NCBI GenBank assembly: GCA_964388745.1
Contig: CAYMBP010000005.1
Span: 1 to 64,000, forward strand
Reading direction: 5' to 3'
Origin: CAYMBP01 sp964388745
Lineage (GTDB): Bacteria > Babelota > Babeliae > Babelales > RVW-14
DNA length: 64,000 bases
Shown here piece after piece: positions 16,705 to 24,957 of the stretch. Position 1 is the stretch's first letter. Each line of letters opens with the position of its first letter. A model generated the notes under the pieces. That model saw only the letters and a program-made list of their open reading frames with translations. It was not told where the DNA came from and did no database searches. A program made the translations under genes and the position numbers.

Positions 16705-17378
16705 ATGTTAAACCTCTTTTGAAGTGTTTTAATGGAGTAAGAGAGAGCTGTGCAAGGACTAATAAGTGCAATAGTGAGTATTTTAATCATGAAGCTGACT
16801 ATGATGACGGGAATAATATGTTCAACAACACCATATAGTCCAAGTATACTAAAAAGAATAGTATCAAAAAGCTGAGAAATGCTCATTGATGCTGCACTGC
16901 GTAAAAATGCAGCTCTTTGGGGGATAACTTGCTTAAAAAAAGCATAGAGATAAGCATCAAACGCCTGACTTAAAATATAAACAAAAATTGAAGCAATCGT
17001 AATACGAGGCATTAGCGATAAAATTGCTGAGTAATGGCTATCCATGGTGTCAAAGCTATTTGGAAGATAGCAAAGGTGCAGTTGTGAAAAAATAACGTAT
17101 ACTATCGCTAAGAAAAAGTTTAGAAAAATTGCTTTTTTAGTAATTTTTATACCAAAGTGCTCTTGTAAAAGATTGAGGCCAAAAATAACGCCAATTGTAA
17201 AAGCGTCACATGCGGTTACATCAAGAGAGAAAAGAGAAATTTGCTTAGCAATAAAAAGGTTAGACAAAATGCCTTGCAAGGCAATTGTTGCGACTAATGC
17301 TTCTTTTCCGAGAGCAAGAGCCATAAGTTGTGATCCAATAGTAAAAAAAACTTGGCCCAAAAAAAGTAATTCATTCAT
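16701..17378 (-). CDS. yhhQ: Queuosine precursor transporter, YhhQ family
   Basis: 225 residues with about six membrane spans, matching the VUT_1/YhhQ family that imports queuosine precursors. Typical elements include FIAKQISLFSLDVTACDAFTIG, DAYLYAFFKQ, RSAASMSISQLFDTILF and the C-terminal IPVIIVSFMIKI. It is translationally coupled to tgt (ATGA overlap), which is strong context: imported base is handed to Tgt. GAGG lies upstream of the ATG. A general vitamin uptake role is less likely given the neighbour. Confidence 0.88.
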   Translation of the reverse strand: MNELLFLGQVFFTIGSQLMALALGKEALVATIALQGILSNLFIAKQISLFSLDVTACDAFTIGVIFGLNLLQEHFGIKITKKAIFLNFFLAIVYVIFSQLHLCYLPNSFDTMDSHYSAILSLMPRITIASIFVYILSQAFDAYLYAFFKQVIPQRAAFLRSAASMSISQLFDTILFSILGLYGVVEHIIPVIIVSFMIKILTIALISPCTALSYSIKTLQKRFNI

Positions 17379-17470
17379 AATATATGGTACCTCAAACGAG
17401 AAATGTGGCGATTATCTTTTATTGAAAAGACAAGCAAATAATGTACTATTAACCTCATTATAAGGCTATC

Positions 17471-18061
17471 ATGAACAAAAGCATTTATCAATTAATAGTT
17501 TCAATGAGTAAATACTGTACGATTCCAAATATGCTTACATTTGTACGCTTATTACTGACTCCATTTATTATAAATTACCTTTTTCAGGCTATGTGGCTTC
17601 ATGCTTTTGGGCTATTCATTATTGCTGGAATGACTGATTTTTTAGATGGCTATATTGCCCGTCTTACTTTAACTCAGACAGATTTAGGAAGAGTATGTGA
17701 TCCGCTTGCGGATAAAATATTAATTATTGGAGTTATCGGAGCGTTAGCTTTTGGCGCATATGACCTTCTAAAGGAACAGGCCTGGCTTTTTTGGTTTCTT
17801 ATAAGCAAAGAGCTCTTGATTATTGCAGGAGGAATTATGCTTTTTTTACAGGGAAAATTGAGCAAAATTCGTCCTCACATAAGTGGAAAAATTGCAATGT
17901 CGACTCAACTGCTTGTTATTTTACTGCTTTTTTTGGTAATTATGCTTGATCAGGTCTCAATCAGGCTCCTTAATTTTTTTTCTGTAGTTATTGTCGCAGT
18001 CAATATAATAGCCTTATTTTTTTATATTAAGTCTTTTCGGAAAAATTTTGCTTGTAAATGA
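17471..18061 (+). CDS. Second CDP-alcohol phosphatidyltransferase (possible cardiolipin synthase)
   Basis: 196 residues with IPNMLTFVRLLLTPFI at the start and the full catalytic signature (DFLDGYIARL, then GRVCDPLADK). Multiple membrane spans. It lacks the PgsA-like LRDxxVxxLR segment of the 6486 gene. Instead it has ISKELLIIAGG and HISGKIAMSTQ, closer to CDP-diacylglycerol-using cardiolipin synthases. With pgsA and pgpA present, cardiolipin synthesis is the likely role, but the alcohol substrate cannot be read from sequence. AAGG precedes the ATG. Confidence 0.82.
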   Translation: MNKSIYQLIVSMSKYCTIPNMLTFVRLLLTPFIINYLFQAMWLHAFGLFIIAGMTDFLDGYIARLTLTQTDLGRVCDPLADKILIIGVIGALAFGAYDLLKEQAWLFWFLISKELLIIAGGIMLFLQGKLSKIRPHISGKIAMSTQLLVILLLFLVIMLDQVSIRLLNFFSVVIVAVNIIALFFYIKSFRKNFACK

Positions 18062-18390
18062 AGCGCTCCACCTTTATTGCCAAATTGAAATGCGTTGATG
18101 TTTTTTATTTATATAGATACAATTGTATTTGATTTTTTATTGCTATAAACTCATCTTTATGACTAGGTGTAAGTTGCAATATTTGTTTTTAGAAATAACG
18201 TAATTAATGTATGTGAAAGTTTTTGCAATGTTTATCTTTCATGTGATTTTTTGCTATTTTTAACAAAAAGTGTAAATGTCTATTAATTTTCTTGTTAACA
18301 CTTGCAAATAGATATTTAAGATTTATTCACCTGGATTAAGATTGATCAGATTGTAAGCTTATTATTCTTATAAAATATAAGGAAATTATA
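18062..18390. other. AT-rich intergenic region
   Basis: 329 nt with no supportable ORF or strong hairpin. It probably holds the promoter of the 18391 gene; the best -10-like element is TATAAA near 18370, without a well-spaced -35. Confidence 0.4.
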
Positions 18391-19362
18391 ATGTTCAAAT
18401 TGCTACCGAAAAGTTGGGGTTTAATCCTTGCTGCTGCTTGTTGTAGCCTTTTTTCTCAAGGAAATGCCCTTTCAAAATACGAAGAAATTGATACAGTGAT
18501 TAGTGACCTAAAGTCTCAAGGTTATACTGAGGCTGAAATTGCTCAAGACATTGTAGAGGCATTACAAGCTAAAAATAATGTAAAAAGTAAATCATATGGG
18601 GAGAGCTTTAAGGCTTTTGTAAGAAAATATAAAAAGCCTATTATCCTTGGCGGAGTTGTTCTTTCTGCAGGGGCAATTTATTGTCTTTGGAAGAAAAAGA
18701 AAGCAGCCTCAGTCGTAGGCGGTGAGCAGCCGTTAGTTCCCTCTCAGCCATCACTAAAAATGGGTGGACGTGAGCAGTCTTCTCGTGCAGAAGTACCTCT
18801 TTTGACTCATGATCCAACGGTTGAAGTTGGGACTTGTGTTTCTGGCTCTATTCCATTTTCTTTTTTTTCAGAAGAAGTAAATCAACCTTCGACTGAAACA
18901 GAATTGACTCAGAATATGATTCAAAATTTTCTTGATCTTGCGCAGCAAGCTGATGCTCAAGATGCTTCTTCTGATGCGCAGCAAAATGCTGAAGATTGTA
19001 CAGCATTAGTCGTAAGCGCTGGCCAGGCATTAGCTTCCACTCAGCCATCACTAGAAATGGATGGATGTGAGCAGTCTTCTCGTGCAGAAGTACCTCTTTT
19101 GACTCATGATCCAACGGTTGAAGTTGGGACTTGTGTTTCTGGCTCTATTCCATTTTCTTTTTTTTCAGAAGAAGCAAATCAACCTTCGACTGAAACAGAA
19201 TTGACTCAGAGTATGATTCAAAATTTTCTTGACCTTGCGCAGCAAGCTGATGCTCAAGATGCTTCTTCTGATGCACAATCTTCTACATCAAATGACTCTG
19301 AAGTTAGAAAAAGCTCTCGCCTTGAGAACAAAGAGCCTGTTGATTACTCTTTGTTTCTTTAG
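18391..19362 (+). CDS. Secreted/membrane protein with internal 99-residue duplication
   Basis: 323 residues. N-terminal signal segment (LILAAACCSLFSQGNA), a helical stretch with the motif LKSQGYTEAEIAQDIVEAL, a basic patch, then a membrane span at about 88-103 followed by KKKK. The remainder is two near-identical copies of a ~79-residue hydrophilic unit (SSRAEVPLLTHDPTVEVG to ADAQDASSDAQ) spaced 99 residues apart, and a short tail. The N-terminal half shares its plan with the 20270 protein: signal, T-E-x-E-[IV]-A helix, one span, basic stop. A strong AAGGAA precedes the ATG. No known family. Confidence 0.7.
   Translation: MFKLLPKSWGLILAAACCSLFSQGNALSKYEEIDTVISDLKSQGYTEAEIAQDIVEALQAKNNVKSKSYGESFKAFVRKYKKPIILGGVVLSAGAIYCLWKKKKAASVVGGEQPLVPSQPSLKMGGREQSSRAEVPLLTHDPTVEVGTCVSGSIPFSFFSEEVNQPSTETELTQNMIQNFLDLAQQADAQDASSDAQQNAEDCTALVVSAGQALASTQPSLEMDGCEQSSRAEVPLLTHDPTVEVGTCVSGSIPFSFFSEEANQPSTETELTQSMIQNFLDLAQQADAQDASSDAQSSTSNDSEVRKSSRLENKEPVDYSLFL
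18744..19278 (+). repeat. Near-identical direct repeat (2 x 238 bp, 297-bp period)
   Basis: Copy 1 is 18744-18981 and copy 2 is 19041-19278. Only a few bases differ, including silent positions, so the duplication is recent or kept alike by gene conversion. Both copies stay in frame. Confidence 0.92.
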
Positions 19363-19455
19363 TTATTAAGGGCGGTTTTCTGGGTTAAATATAATATCTT
19401 CCTTTTTTTATAGGAGCTATTCGGTAAGCAGATATCGCATTTTAATTTATATGAT

Positions 19456-19487
19456 AATCAGCGCCTTTTGTACAAAAGGCGCTGATT
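19456..19487. terminator. Perfect 32-bp palindrome after the duplicated-repeat gene
   Basis: A perfect inverted repeat with no spacer, centred on TTGTACAA, 93 nt after the stop at 19362. It would fold into a long hairpin with GC-rich middle. No T-run follows, so its terminator role is inferred from position. Confidence 0.55.
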
Positions 19488-20269
19488 GTTTATAAAGGAA
19501 CAGGGCATTGCTACTAAATAAAATATTTTTAATGAGGTGCCACCTTTCTAAGAAGATCACCCTCATGGTTTTAGCGACGGCAGAAATGAATGCAGAAAAT
19601 AATAGTGCTTAGCTGTAGAGGCCAAAATGACTTCTATATTTGTGCACTATTAAGCTTGTCAGAAAAGGTTAACCTTTACGTGAAAGTCGGCTTTTATTAA
19701 TAGCTTGTGGCGTATTGATTTGTACTGCAACCTGTCTATACGTGATTATAGTTTGTTGGCTGGCCAATAATTGAGAACTCTTGACATTTATGCTTAAGAA
19801 GGAGAAAGTAATGTGCGAATTTACAGTTTGCTTTGTAGGTGATATAGCTAAGTTCACTTAATTTGGCACGGTCTGTTTTCTCAAAATCGTCGGCCCAAAA
19901 ATTAACTAAATGAATGATAGAGAGCCGCAATACTTGTACAAGCAAAGTGTTTTTATTAAACCTATGATAGTTGTTTGTTGATATGCATTATTTTTTCTGA
20001 AGCCACACTTTTTGGTTTAAAAGAGTAAGACTTAAGGCAGAGAGATTTATCTTATTACACTTATGCAATTTTAAATTTCTAATCGAGCAAATGTTGCATT
20101 TTTTATAAAGTTGATCATACTTAATTTCGTTAGCAAGATGTCTCTCTTTGAAAACATTGTAAAAAAGCTGCGTCAAAAAATTATTAGTTTTTTGGTGTAG
20201 TTATGATAAAAATGTGTTGGTTGGTAATTGTTTGGTTTTTTGTTCATTTTGAACGAAGGAGTTTTTCTC
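19488..20269. other. Long intergenic region with two copies of the dispersed repeat
   Basis: About 780 nt with only short reverse-strand frames (62-69 codons) lacking ribosome sites, which I do not accept as genes. Repeat-family blocks lie at 19615-19646 and 19852-19943. The rest may be decayed sequence. Confidence 0.5.
19852..19943 (+). repeat. Dispersed intergenic repeat, copy 2 (partial copy at 19615-19646)
   Basis: Begins GATATAGCTAAG and ends near CAATACTTGTACAAGC. It aligns with copy 1 (6166-6271), with shared pieces at the same offsets. A further partial block (GTAGAGGCC, ATGACTTC, TATATTTGTGCA) sits at 19615-19646. Confidence 0.5.
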
Positions 20270-20635
20270 ATGATAAAAAAACTTTTATTGGTTTCTACCC
20301 TTTTCGCTGCAACAGCTGTTAATGCACAAGATGTTAAAAACATTGAAATTAAAGATGAAAATCAAGAACTTGCACAACTTGCTGCTGTTGCAAAAGCTAA
20401 TGGCATGACTGAGCAAGAAGTTGCTGAACTTGTTTGTAATGAAGTTATTGCAGCTAACAGTGGAAGCTACCTTGATAGAGCGACAACCTGGGTTAAAAAC
20501 AATCCTGGTAAAACAGTTGCGATAACTGTTGCAGGTGTAGGAGTTGTTGTTCTCTTTTTGAAGAGAGATGTTGTAAAAGCTAAAGCTAAATCTTTGTGGA
20601 ATAAAGGCAAAAAAAAGCTTAATTCTGGTGATTAA
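20270..20635 (+). CDS. Small signal-peptide protein with one membrane span
   Basis: 121 residues from ATG 20270, chosen for the near-perfect GAAGGAG 9 nt upstream; an in-frame upstream start at 20228 has none. Signal peptide (KKLLLVSTLFAATAVNA), a helical stretch with TEQEVAELVCNEVI, a span at about 83-97 (AITVAGVGVVVLFL) and a Lys-rich tail. Same plan as the N-terminal third of the 18391 protein, so probably a paralogue. A strong intrinsic terminator follows. Function unknown. Confidence 0.75.
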   Translation: MIKKLLLVSTLFAATAVNAQDVKNIEIKDENQELAQLAAVAKANGMTEQEVAELVCNEVIAANSGSYLDRATTWVKNNPGKTVAITVAGVGVVVLFLKRDVVKAKAKSLWNKGKKKLNSGD

Positions 20636-20780
20636 TTCTTCTTAAATGACAGAAGATTAAATCGTTAATCCACTTGATCTAGGTCTTAAAGGTAATTGAT
20701 GTCAAAACAGGGGCCTCATTGCAAGGTTCCTGTTTTAGAAACTCAAGAGTACTGTTAGGCCAGCCAACATAAAATTAAAA

Positions 20781-20810
20781 AGAGAGGATAAAATATCCTC
20801 TCTTTTTTTT
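20781..20810 (+). terminator. Intrinsic terminator
   Basis: Stem AGAGAGGATA/TATCCTCTCT with a 3-nt loop, followed by eight T. It ends the 20270 transcript. A weaker hairpin built on AAAACAGG/CCTGTTTT precedes it at about 20704-20736. Confidence 0.88.
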
Positions 20811-20931
20811 ATGTTTATTTTTTTTCTTAGAAGAACTTGCAAAAATTTTATTCTTGATGAAAACTACTTTTCAGCTTCTTATGATATGCGTTAAGTGCTT
20901 TATTTATTTTGATGCATGAAAGGTTTAGTTC

Positions 20932-21489
20932 ATGATAATATTATTTTTTAGTTTGTTTTTAATATCTATGCTTTCTGCTGGCAATGATTTTGTAATTAAG
21001 AAAAAAGAGGGAAAGCGTTTGTCGGTGACGGCACTCAAAGAAAGTTTAGGTGCTTCTTCGCGAGATGCATTGTATAGTGCTACTACAACATTACGGCGTA
21101 TTGGAGCTTTACAAGTGCGTGTAAGTGAGCAACTTGAAAGTGGAAGCAAGAAAAAAGGTGATGAAAATTCAATAAAAATTAAATCATTGCAGGCGGTGAC
21201 ATTTCACTTAGGTAAAGCAACTGACTGTCTAGCTTCGCTGTATGATCGTTTTTCTAGCATTATAGAGCAGTTGCTTAATAATGAAAAAAATTTTAAGAAA
21301 GCAAAACGATTGGATTTAGAACGGGCATGCTCTTGTGTTGGTAATATTAATCAAAAGCTTACATTATGTTTTAAAGAGGCTTGTATTGTTGAAGATATCG
21401 ATGTCTATATTCAAAAAGAACATCGTGAATTGAAAAGCGCATTGGCTTTGTTAGATAATATAGATTGCTTGTCCCGTGAAAAAGCGTAA
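20932..21489 (+). CDS. Helical exported protein, unknown function
   Basis: 185 residues. A hydrophobic start (IILFFSLFLISMLSAG) looks like a signal peptide, then an all-helical soluble region (LERACSCVGNINQKLTLCF). Four Cys in the second half could pair if the protein is periplasmic. GAAAGG precedes the ATG. The last 14 nt overlap the start of lpxB, so it probably heads an lpxB transcript. No family recognised. Confidence 0.65.
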   Translation: MIILFFSLFLISMLSAGNDFVIKKKEGKRLSVTALKESLGASSRDALYSATTTLRRIGALQVRVSEQLESGSKKKGDENSIKIKSLQAVTFHLGKATDCLASLYDRFSSIIEQLLNNEKNFKKAKRLDLERACSCVGNINQKLTLCFKEACIVEDIDVYIQKEHRELKSALALLDNIDCLSREKA

Positions 21490-22588
21490 AAAAATATTTA
21501 TTCTTGCAGGAGAAGCATCCGGAGATGCTTTAGCTGGGTGGTATGTTGACTCTCTTTATGCAAAAAATAATCGAATAGAAATTCAAGGTATTGGTGGAAA
21601 AGCCCTTGAAAAAAAAGGAGTTAGTCTTTATAAGCGTCTTGATGAGTTAAATGTGACAGGCGTCGTTGAAATTATTCGTCATATTCCTCGTCTACTTTCT
21701 ATAATGAATCAACTTATTGACTATTTGATTAATGCGAAATTTGATGAGTTGGTTGTTATTGATTTTCCTGGCTTTAATTTGGCTCTTATCAAGAGGCTTA
21801 AAAAGAGAACTCCTCAAATTTTGATTACATATCTTTCTCCTCCGCAACTTTGGTGTTGGGGGGGCTGGCGGATTCATAAGCTAAAGCGATATACTGATCG
21901 AATTATTGTTTTATATCCATTCGAAAAAAAATGGTATGGAGAGCGGGGGGTTGTTGTTGAATGGTTAGCAACGCCAGTGTATGAACAATTAAAACCATAC
22001 ATAAAAAAATCTTATGATAAAAAAAATATGATTGCGGTTGTTCCTGGCTCTAGAGCATCAGAAGTTGAGCGCTTTATGCCTTTATTTGCACGAGTTATAA
22101 AAGATCTTGCTCATTCTTATAGTGAATTGCAATTTGTTATTCCTTGCGCAACAACATTTTCTCTAAAAGAGATGAAGCAGCTTGCTTGTCAGGCTGGTCT
22201 AGAGCAAATGCTTCATCGTATTTGCTTTGTTCAAGATGATGAAAAAAAATATCAGTTGCTTGCGCAATGCTGTTGTGCATTGACTAAGCCTGGAACTGTT
22301 TCGCTTGAGTTAGCCTTGCTTAATGTTCCTGGAGTTATTGCATTTAAGATATCTTGGCTTACTTATTTTATTGCGAGGCCGTTTGTGCGAGTCTCTTTCA
22401 TGGGATTGCCTAATCTCTTTTTGGGTAAAGAGATTTACAAAGAGTTTATTCAAAATGAGTGTGACAATATTCGGCTTGCACAAGCAATGGAAAAGCTTTA
22501 TGCTTCCTTTAGGGCCAACACCGTTTTTTATCAAAAAATTAGTGCACAGTTAAAAGAAGTTGTTTCTTTATTTCAAGAAGCAAAATAA
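21476..22588 (+). CDS. lpxB: Lipid-A-disaccharide synthase
   Basis: Glycosyltransferase that joins lipid X to UDP-2,3-diacylglucosamine, forming the lipid A disaccharide at the inner membrane face. 370 residues, full length. Characteristic motifs: LAGEASGDALAGWYV, GIGGKAL, VVIDFPGFNLALIKRLKK, YLSPPQLWCWGGWR, AVVPGSRASEVERF, KPGTVSLELALLNVPGVIAFK and MGLPNLFLGKEIYKEFIQ. GTG start inside the preceding gene. With lpxA and lpxI in the window, this shows a lipid A outer membrane. Confidence 0.96.
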   Translation: MKKRKKIFILAGEASGDALAGWYVDSLYAKNNRIEIQGIGGKALEKKGVSLYKRLDELNVTGVVEIIRHIPRLLSIMNQLIDYLINAKFDELVVIDFPGFNLALIKRLKKRTPQILITYLSPPQLWCWGGWRIHKLKRYTDRIIVLYPFEKKWYGERGVVVEWLATPVYEQLKPYIKKSYDKKNMIAVVPGSRASEVERFMPLFARVIKDLAHSYSELQFVIPCATTFSLKEMKQLACQAGLEQMLHRICFVQDDEKKYQLLAQCCCALTKPGTVSLELALLNVPGVIAFKISWLTYFIARPFVRVSFMGLPNLFLGKEIYKEFIQNECDNIRLAQAMEKLYASFRANTVFYQKISAQLKEVVSLFQEAK

Positions 22589-22647
22589 GAAAGTTTGTGA
22601 AGGTCTGTACAATTACTCATTCATCCAGTTAATGAAAGGTTGCTCCT

Positions 22648-23145
22648 ATGGCAAGTTACAATCGAGTTATTATGATCGGCAATTTAACTAAAGATCCAGA
22701 GTATAATAAGATTTCTTCTGGGCAAGCTGTATGTCGTTTTAGTTTAGCTTCAAATAGACAGTTTAAAAATAAGGCAACAGGGGCGATGGTTCAAGAAGTA
22801 TGCTTTGTTGATGTTGATGTTTGGGGAACTCAAGCAGAACATTGCAATAAATATCTTCAAAAGGGGCGCGCGGCGCTTGTTGAGGGTCGTTTAAAATTTG
22901 ATAGCTGGCAAGATAATGAAGGAGCTCGTCGAAGCAAGCATTCAATTGTTGCTGATCGAGTAACGTTCTTATCTGCAAATATGCAACAGCAGGCTTCTGG
23001 TGAAGAAGGGCTTGGAATGGAATCATCAGAGTTGAGTGCTATGACATCAGCACCAAAGGCATCTAATAAGAAGCCTGAAAGTTCTTCTTCTGGAGAGCTT
23101 GATTTTAAAGATGAGGCACCATTTGATGAAGACCTTCCTTTTTAA
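22648..23145 (+). CDS. ssb: Single-stranded DNA-binding protein
   Basis: 165 residues. N-terminal OB fold (RVIMIGNLTKDPEYN, CRFSLASNR, VDVDVWGTQAEHCNKYLQKG, VEGRLKFDSWQDNEG). A Ser/Pro-rich linker leads to the acidic tip FDEDLPF, which in SSB recruits partner proteins. GAAAGG precedes the ATG. Confidence 0.96.
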   Translation: MASYNRVIMIGNLTKDPEYNKISSGQAVCRFSLASNRQFKNKATGAMVQEVCFVDVDVWGTQAEHCNKYLQKGRAALVEGRLKFDSWQDNEGARRSKHSIVADRVTFLSANMQQQASGEEGLGMESSELSAMTSAPKASNKKPESSSSGELDFKDEAPFDEDLPF

Positions 23146-23196
23146 GGAATAAACATTAAGTGTTAGATGATTTTAAAAGGTTTGTGGGGAGGAGTA

Positions 23197-24588
23197 ATGA
23201 AGCGTTTTATTTTTCAGGTGCTTGTTGTGAGTGGAGCTTTTTGTATTGGGCTATTAAACAAGCAAAAGCTGATAGCGTTTGATATTCCTGTCCGTTACCA
23301 TGCTCCAGCATTTCAAGGAACCCCTATTCAAACAGCTGATGACTGGGCTCTTAATTTTTCTTTTCGTTATCGTTTTGGGAGTACTCGTCGTTCAGAAAAT
23401 AGGCAAAGTCAAAGAGTTGAGCTCTTTGATGATCATGGTCCATTTAATATTGTAGCTTTAGGTGTAAATGTTAGAGGTGATTCGTCATCTTTGGTTAGAA
23501 AGTATTGGCCAGATTCAACAAAACTCTTCAAGGAAAAAGAAGAAAGCCTCTTTGGAGACTTTGCTTGCAATAAAAAATGTGCTGGAGTTCTGGAGCTTTT
23601 GGGAAAATATAAAGTACATGCCTTTGATTTCATTTGGCGACAAAATCTTTTATGGGGAGTGTTCGCCCATTTTTATGTTCCAGTTAAAGACGTTGAGCTT
23701 GGCTCCATCTGTTATCGGTATTGTGCTTCAACACCTGATCAAAAAAGTGCAGATGTTGAAGAATTTATTAAAGATGATCTCGATAATCTTTTACCTGAGC
23801 ATGGCCTAAAGCCTCTTGGTACTCCATTTAAAAAAACAGGGTTTGCAGATCCTGTTTTTTCTTTTGGGTGGCAGGGGCAAACAAATGTCCAGCTAGGAAT
23901 TATTGATGAGCTTAAGGGAATGCTCATGTGTGGGATACTTTTTCCTTGGGCTGCGGCACGAAAAAAAGATCATGTTTTTTCCTTGCCAATGGGACAGAAT
24001 CATCATTGGGGGATTAATGCTCGTATTCACGTTGAAGGAGGTTTTTACTCTTTATTTCGTGTTGGGGCAAGTCTTGGTATACTCTCCTTGCTGAATCGTA
24101 CAACGAGCATGCGTCTTAAGACTGATAAGCGACAAAATGGATGGATTATGTTAGAGCAGGCACTTGCGAACGAAGATGCAGGAGCAATATGGGATATTTC
24201 GACATATGTAGCTATTGAGCCAAAGTGGCATGGTTTATATGGGCTCGCAGGGTTTTCTTTTACCCGTCAAGAATCAAATCATATTCATGTACGAGACACG
24301 TGCTTTTTAAAGTCAGAGCGTGATGCTTCAATTGTGCAAGCTGAAAATCCTAATAATTTATGCGCGATTTTATCAGTTGATGATGTTGTCAATTCAGATA
24401 ATCGACTAAGAGATTGGGAGATGTATGTACTTCATATTCATTGTGGATATGATATGAAGCAAGATCTAAAGATAAATTGTGCGCCAAAGTTTGTTTTTCA
24501 TTATGATTATCCCTTCATTGGAAAACATACGTTCATGACTAGTATGTTTGGTGGGAGCATTGGCCTTTTTTGTACTCTTGATTTTTAA
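23197..24588 (+). CDS. Signal-peptide protein, probable outer-membrane beta-barrel
   Basis: 463 residues from ATG 23197, chosen because GGGGAGGA lies 3-10 nt upstream; an in-frame ATG at 23167 lacks a site. Signal peptide at about 1-27. The mature part has repeated amphipathic strands (WALNFSFRYRFG, GGFYSLFRVGASLGIL) and ends in GLFCTLDF, with the terminal Phe typical of outer-membrane barrels. Cys pairs such as CNKKC may form loop disulfides. Same class as 4364-6076. Function unknown. Confidence 0.75.
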   Translation: MKRFIFQVLVVSGAFCIGLLNKQKLIAFDIPVRYHAPAFQGTPIQTADDWALNFSFRYRFGSTRRSENRQSQRVELFDDHGPFNIVALGVNVRGDSSSLVRKYWPDSTKLFKEKEESLFGDFACNKKCAGVLELLGKYKVHAFDFIWRQNLLWGVFAHFYVPVKDVELGSICYRYCASTPDQKSADVEEFIKDDLDNLLPEHGLKPLGTPFKKTGFADPVFSFGWQGQTNVQLGIIDELKGMLMCGILFPWAAARKKDHVFSLPMGQNHHWGINARIHVEGGFYSLFRVGASLGILSLLNRTTSMRLKTDKRQNGWIMLEQALANEDAGAIWDISTYVAIEPKWHGLYGLAGFSFTRQESNHIHVRDTCFLKSERDASIVQAENPNNLCAILSVDDVVNSDNRLRDWEMYVLHIHCGYDMKQDLKINCAPKFVFHYDYPFIGKHTFMTSMFGGSIGLFCTLDF

Positions 24589-24721
24589 GCTATCAAACTC
24601 TTATGTTTATTTAAAATAAGGTATGAGCTCTTGCAAATTTTAAAAGCAAAGCATTTCTTCTCTTGTATTGTCTGTTTGATCAGCAGGCTTTCTTTGTGCA
24701 TAAAGTTATTTCACTTTGGAG

Positions 24722-24957
24722 TATAATATTAAAGCGGTAAGACTTTTATCAGGACTCTTGCCGTTTTAGTGCCTGGATATAGCAAATAACAATCAAGCTT
24801 GCATAAAGTATTGGGGGTATCATCGGCTCGACCCGAATTTGTCGTTTTGCGTGACATGCTGTATCCTGTAGGTGGTTAATTGGGGGTAGTAATCATTATA
24901 TTTTTCTTTTTGAATTAATCGGTTAAGTAATCAAAAACGAATAGAAGGCGAAATTGT
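24722..24957 (+). ncRNA. Possible structured leader or small RNA before argS
   Basis: TATAAT at 24722-24727 is a good -10 without an obvious -35. Just after it, 24731-24742 and 24756-24767 form a 12-bp stem with two G-U pairs. Two copies of ATTGGGGGTA follow about 75 nt apart. There is no T-box motif (AGGGTGGNACCGCG) and no match to SRP, 6S or RNase P RNA that I can see. Speculative; it could simply be a long 5' leader. Confidence 0.3.

Noticed and set aside
19669..20176. Three reverse-strand ORFs of 62-69 codons
   Set aside because: Overlap each other and the intergenic repeat; no ribosome sites, poor codon pattern.
24812..24850. Sequence resembling the 5' end of tmRNA (GGGG...TCGAC...ATTTG)
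   Set aside because: No matching tRNA-like 3' half (GTTCAAxTCC with CCA) or tag ORF is found nearby, so the likeness is probably chance.
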